Source of the DNA: Coprinus comatus
Taxonomy: Eukaryota; Basidiomycota; Agaricomycetes; Agaricales; Agaricaceae
NCBI GenBank assembly: GCA_034638255.1
Contig: JAWPGT010000016.1
Location: 525,235-589,234, forward strand
Reading direction: 5' to 3'
Length of the DNA stretch: 64,000 nt
Shown here one piece after another: positions 61,872 to 64,000 of this stretch. A program made the position numbers and the translations under genes. Position 1 is the first letter of the stretch, and every line of letters starts with the position of its first letter. The notes below the pieces were generated by a model. The model was not told the DNA's origin. It searched no databases and was given only the letters and a program-made list of their open reading frames with translations.

Positions 61872-62755
61872 ATGCTGACTTGGTTGGAATACTATCATAC
61901 TACGGATATTCATCAACTACCACAGGCAAGGTATTCATGGGGAAGACAGCCAGAATTGCAAGACAACATGAGTGACTCACAGCAACACCATTCTTGCCAC
62001 CACCGGAACACACAATCTACAGAATCAGCCCAAAAGGACTACCTAGTATGGTAGATGAAGCAATCCAACTAATCAGAGTAATGAGGGATGGGACTCAAGA
62101 AGGATTTGTTAGGGCTGAGGCATACCTACTCTTACTGGAAACGTATGGTGTGGCATCGAGGATTACCAAGGGAAATTGGAATAAAGTGATGCAATGGCTA
62201 CACCAGGACTCAGGTTTTGATCTAATCCAGGACTTACCCAATGTTACACTTGACGAAGGATTGGATATGGAGGGATGACAGGAGTACACACCCAAACCAA
62301 CCAAACCCCCCCAGCTACCCATATACAAGCTGTTTGAGATAGATCAGTATAGGCAGCAATTAATACTCCAAAGCTACCCTGGGGCTATCAATTATATGCC
62401 AGGGATAGTATTTGACCACATGTTCAGGGTCAATCATTGATCGGTATTTGGATGTAGTCTTGGGAGACTCTTATGTATGACTGAAGGGATGGATAATAGT
62501 CAATCAATCAAGGACTTACAGGACCAATTCATAAAGCAATTTGCAATGATTGCTGCTCTGCCTGGGAAGTATGCTGAATATGTGCAGCAAGCCAGTTGCA
62601 CACCCTTTGAGCACCAACAAGGACCGTGTTGGCAATTACGACTAGTCACCTTCAAGGACATCCAACCCAAACTGATGATATCCAACATTATGATAAACAT
62701 GGTCCTCAAGGTATTAATTACTAACAAAGTCCCAGTAGGATGGATGATAACTTGA
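61872..62755 (+). pseudogene. Accessory frame of the chromovirus (right copy, internally deleted)
   Basis: Same protein blocks as the left copy as far as LKVLITNKVPVGWM, then the frame jumps to unrelated ITT and a stop, because 447 bp found on the left (46716-47162) are missing here at 62746/62747. The break shares only a base or a few bases with the other side, so deletion by end-joining or slippage is likely. Confidence 0.7.
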
Positions 62756-62938
62756 CCATCTGACCTTGTCGTTATTCATTACCTACTTGTGTCTAAACTG
62801 ACTCACGCATATTAGATAATAAATCAGAACAAAACACCACTGCATTGTGGATATGAACCAGAACACACTACAATTACTATATCACCAGTATACCACTAAT
62901 TCAACTTATCGAGACTAGACGCTAGTCTGAAAGGGGGA

Positions 62939-63142
62939 TGTGACAGGGTTGTCAGGATATGTCACTATTATGTTTTATTTCTTTGTAGTTTATGACTATT
63001 TGGCTAACATACTATTTAATACATTGGTCCACTTTGTAATGAGTTAGCTTGTACCTTTATCATCTCTAATATAGAGACCGTGCAGATTCACCTGCATGTG
63101 ATATTAAGTGTAAAACTACCTGTAACCATACGCATGGTTACA
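62939..63142 (+). mobile_element. 3' LTR of the chromovirus (right copy)
   Basis: TGTGACAGGG...CATGGTTACA, 204 bp, preceded by the purine tract AAAGGGGGA at 62930-62938. The 3' flank is CCACC; the matching 5' flank of the element is not in the window. Confidence 0.8.
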
Positions 63143-64000
63143 CCACCTCTGTCAATTGATTTAATGATGGCATCGGCTCATATCCTTCCTGAAGAGGAAG
63201 TTGATTCATCTTCGGTTTCTACACCTGGGTCCCTCATGTGTTGATCAAAGTCTCCCTCTTATGTCCCACCTTCCGATGTTCCCGATGTGATCGCAGAGGC
63301 TGACGCCTATATGAATGATCCGGACTTCGACACAGATGCTGACTATGAGGTCAATGATGGCTGGTACAATGAGTACATTCCTTTCTTCTCTCAAGATTTC
63401 TTCATTACTAAATGGGAAATACAGAGATGCCCCAAATGGGGAGATGAACCAATGGCTCCATCAGACCCAATGTTCTAGAGTGCTGTAATGGACTGCTGGA
63501 CTATAGTCAGACTATTGATAGTTCTCATGTATCTACTGCTGTTGTAACATCTCCCGTTTCTGTAAATGTGATAACTTCTCCTGTTTCTATTTGCAATTGT
63601 TTTGTCTTACCAACAAAATATTTAAATGATCCTAAGAATGGTGATGAACCAAAACATCTTGATGAATGCTTATGCAGTTTCTGTGAGGATAAGATTAAAC
63701 CTAATTATGCTAGAGAGTCTGCTATTTGGCTCCTTGATTCAGGCGCTAGCTTTAATTGCACACCACATATAGCCAACTTTATCGAGTTAGAGAATGGAGA
63801 ATTTGGTGGTGTCAGAGATGCCAGCAACAATCTCATAACCATAAAAGGTCGTGGGAAAGTTCTCTTCCAACATGAAGTAGACAGAGTCACTAGAACAACT
63901 CCACTGTATCTGGTCTATTATTTAGAGTCTCTCTCCACTAGAATCATTTCACCTGGCACCTTATGGCTGCAAGGAATGAGGAGTGAGTCAAATTTAAAGA
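63143..64000 (+). pseudogene. copia gag end and protease (right copy, runs off the window)
   Basis: Acidic gag-end frame 63287-63478 (ADAYMNDPDFDTDADYEVND, QDFFITKWEIQRCPKWGDEP), then KHLDECLCSFCEDKIKPNYA and the protease ARESAIWLLDSGASFNCTPH in good frame, continuing to the last base as TLWLQGMRSESNLK. It is the mirror of 45463-46315 and cut by the window edge. Confidence 0.82.

Larger units (their letters stand above)
45463..64000. repeat. Giant inverted repeat (palindrome), arms at least about 9 kb
   Basis: Left arm 45463-54741 and right arm 55167-64000 are reverse complements; paired coordinates sum to about 109,908 near the centre. The right arm continues beyond the window, so the left arm may extend further left than 45463. 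Arm differences noticed: one base in gag, a CAA unit (near 52405/57510), a CA unit (near 51238/58675), one T (near 48242), a 447-bp block (46716-47162 absent on the right), one C (near 46030) and GC (near 45734). No substitution was noticed. Nested solo LTRs and decay stops are shared by both arms. Confidence 0.92.

Noticed and set aside
45463..64000. Reading the inverted arms as terminal inverted repeats of one huge DNA transposon
   Set aside because: Arm contents are retrotransposons with their own LTRs and target duplications, and the centre carries part of gag, not a transposase.
1..64000. CRISPR array, bacterial operon or plasmid origin
   Set aside because: No regularly spaced repeats; the DNA is eukaryotic with spliceosomal introns.

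Overview
The window is nuclear DNA of a filamentous fungus, most likely a basidiomycete. Genes are split by many short introns (about 45-90 nt, GT...AG). ATP-citrate lyase is one fused gene; ascomycetes normally split it into two. The kinase is the expanded tyrosine-kinase-like (HGDLK) type common in mushroom-forming fungi, and the retrotransposons are fungal Ty1/copia and chromodomain Ty3/gypsy elements. The species cannot be named from the sequence.

Left half (about 1-33 kb), gene-bearing: ATP-citrate lyase (818-4882, +; one certain frameshift and one uncertain site); tRNA-Glu(UUC); P450 no. 1 (5426-7707, -; 12 exons); about 6 kb without a recognisable gene; initiator tRNA-Met (13737-13808); a UBL3-like prenylated ubiquitin-fold protein (14044-15009, +); P450 no. 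2 (17240-19519, +); an isochorismatase-fold cysteine hydrolase (20110-20947, +); P450 no. 3 (21488-23583, +); a broken fourth P450 (about 24075-25168); prephenate dehydrogenase TYR1 (25607-27401, +); and a 12-exon protein kinase (29035-32821, -). The P450 copies share exon lengths almost exactly, so they are a local duplication array. P450s plus a small hydrolase could be a specialised-metabolism group, but no backbone synthase is present.

Right half (about 33-64 kb), a repeat graveyard: a small TIR element, three families of solo LTRs (several with 5-bp target duplications), a decayed gene of unknown function, a decayed Ty1/copia element (about 41.2-46.3 kb, -) carrying a 576-bp insertion, and a decayed Ty3/gypsy chromovirus (46.3-55 kb, -).

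From 55167 to the window edge the same gypsy and copia sequence recurs in reverse orientation. The arms are at least about 9 kb long around a 425-bp centre. In the stretches I compared they differ by small insertions/deletions and one 447-bp gap, with no base substitution noticed. This giant palindrome is either a very recent inverted duplication or a fold-back assembly artefact. The chromovirus also carries a downstream accessory reading frame of about 430 codons with no family that I recognise; it is the best candidate here for something undescribed.
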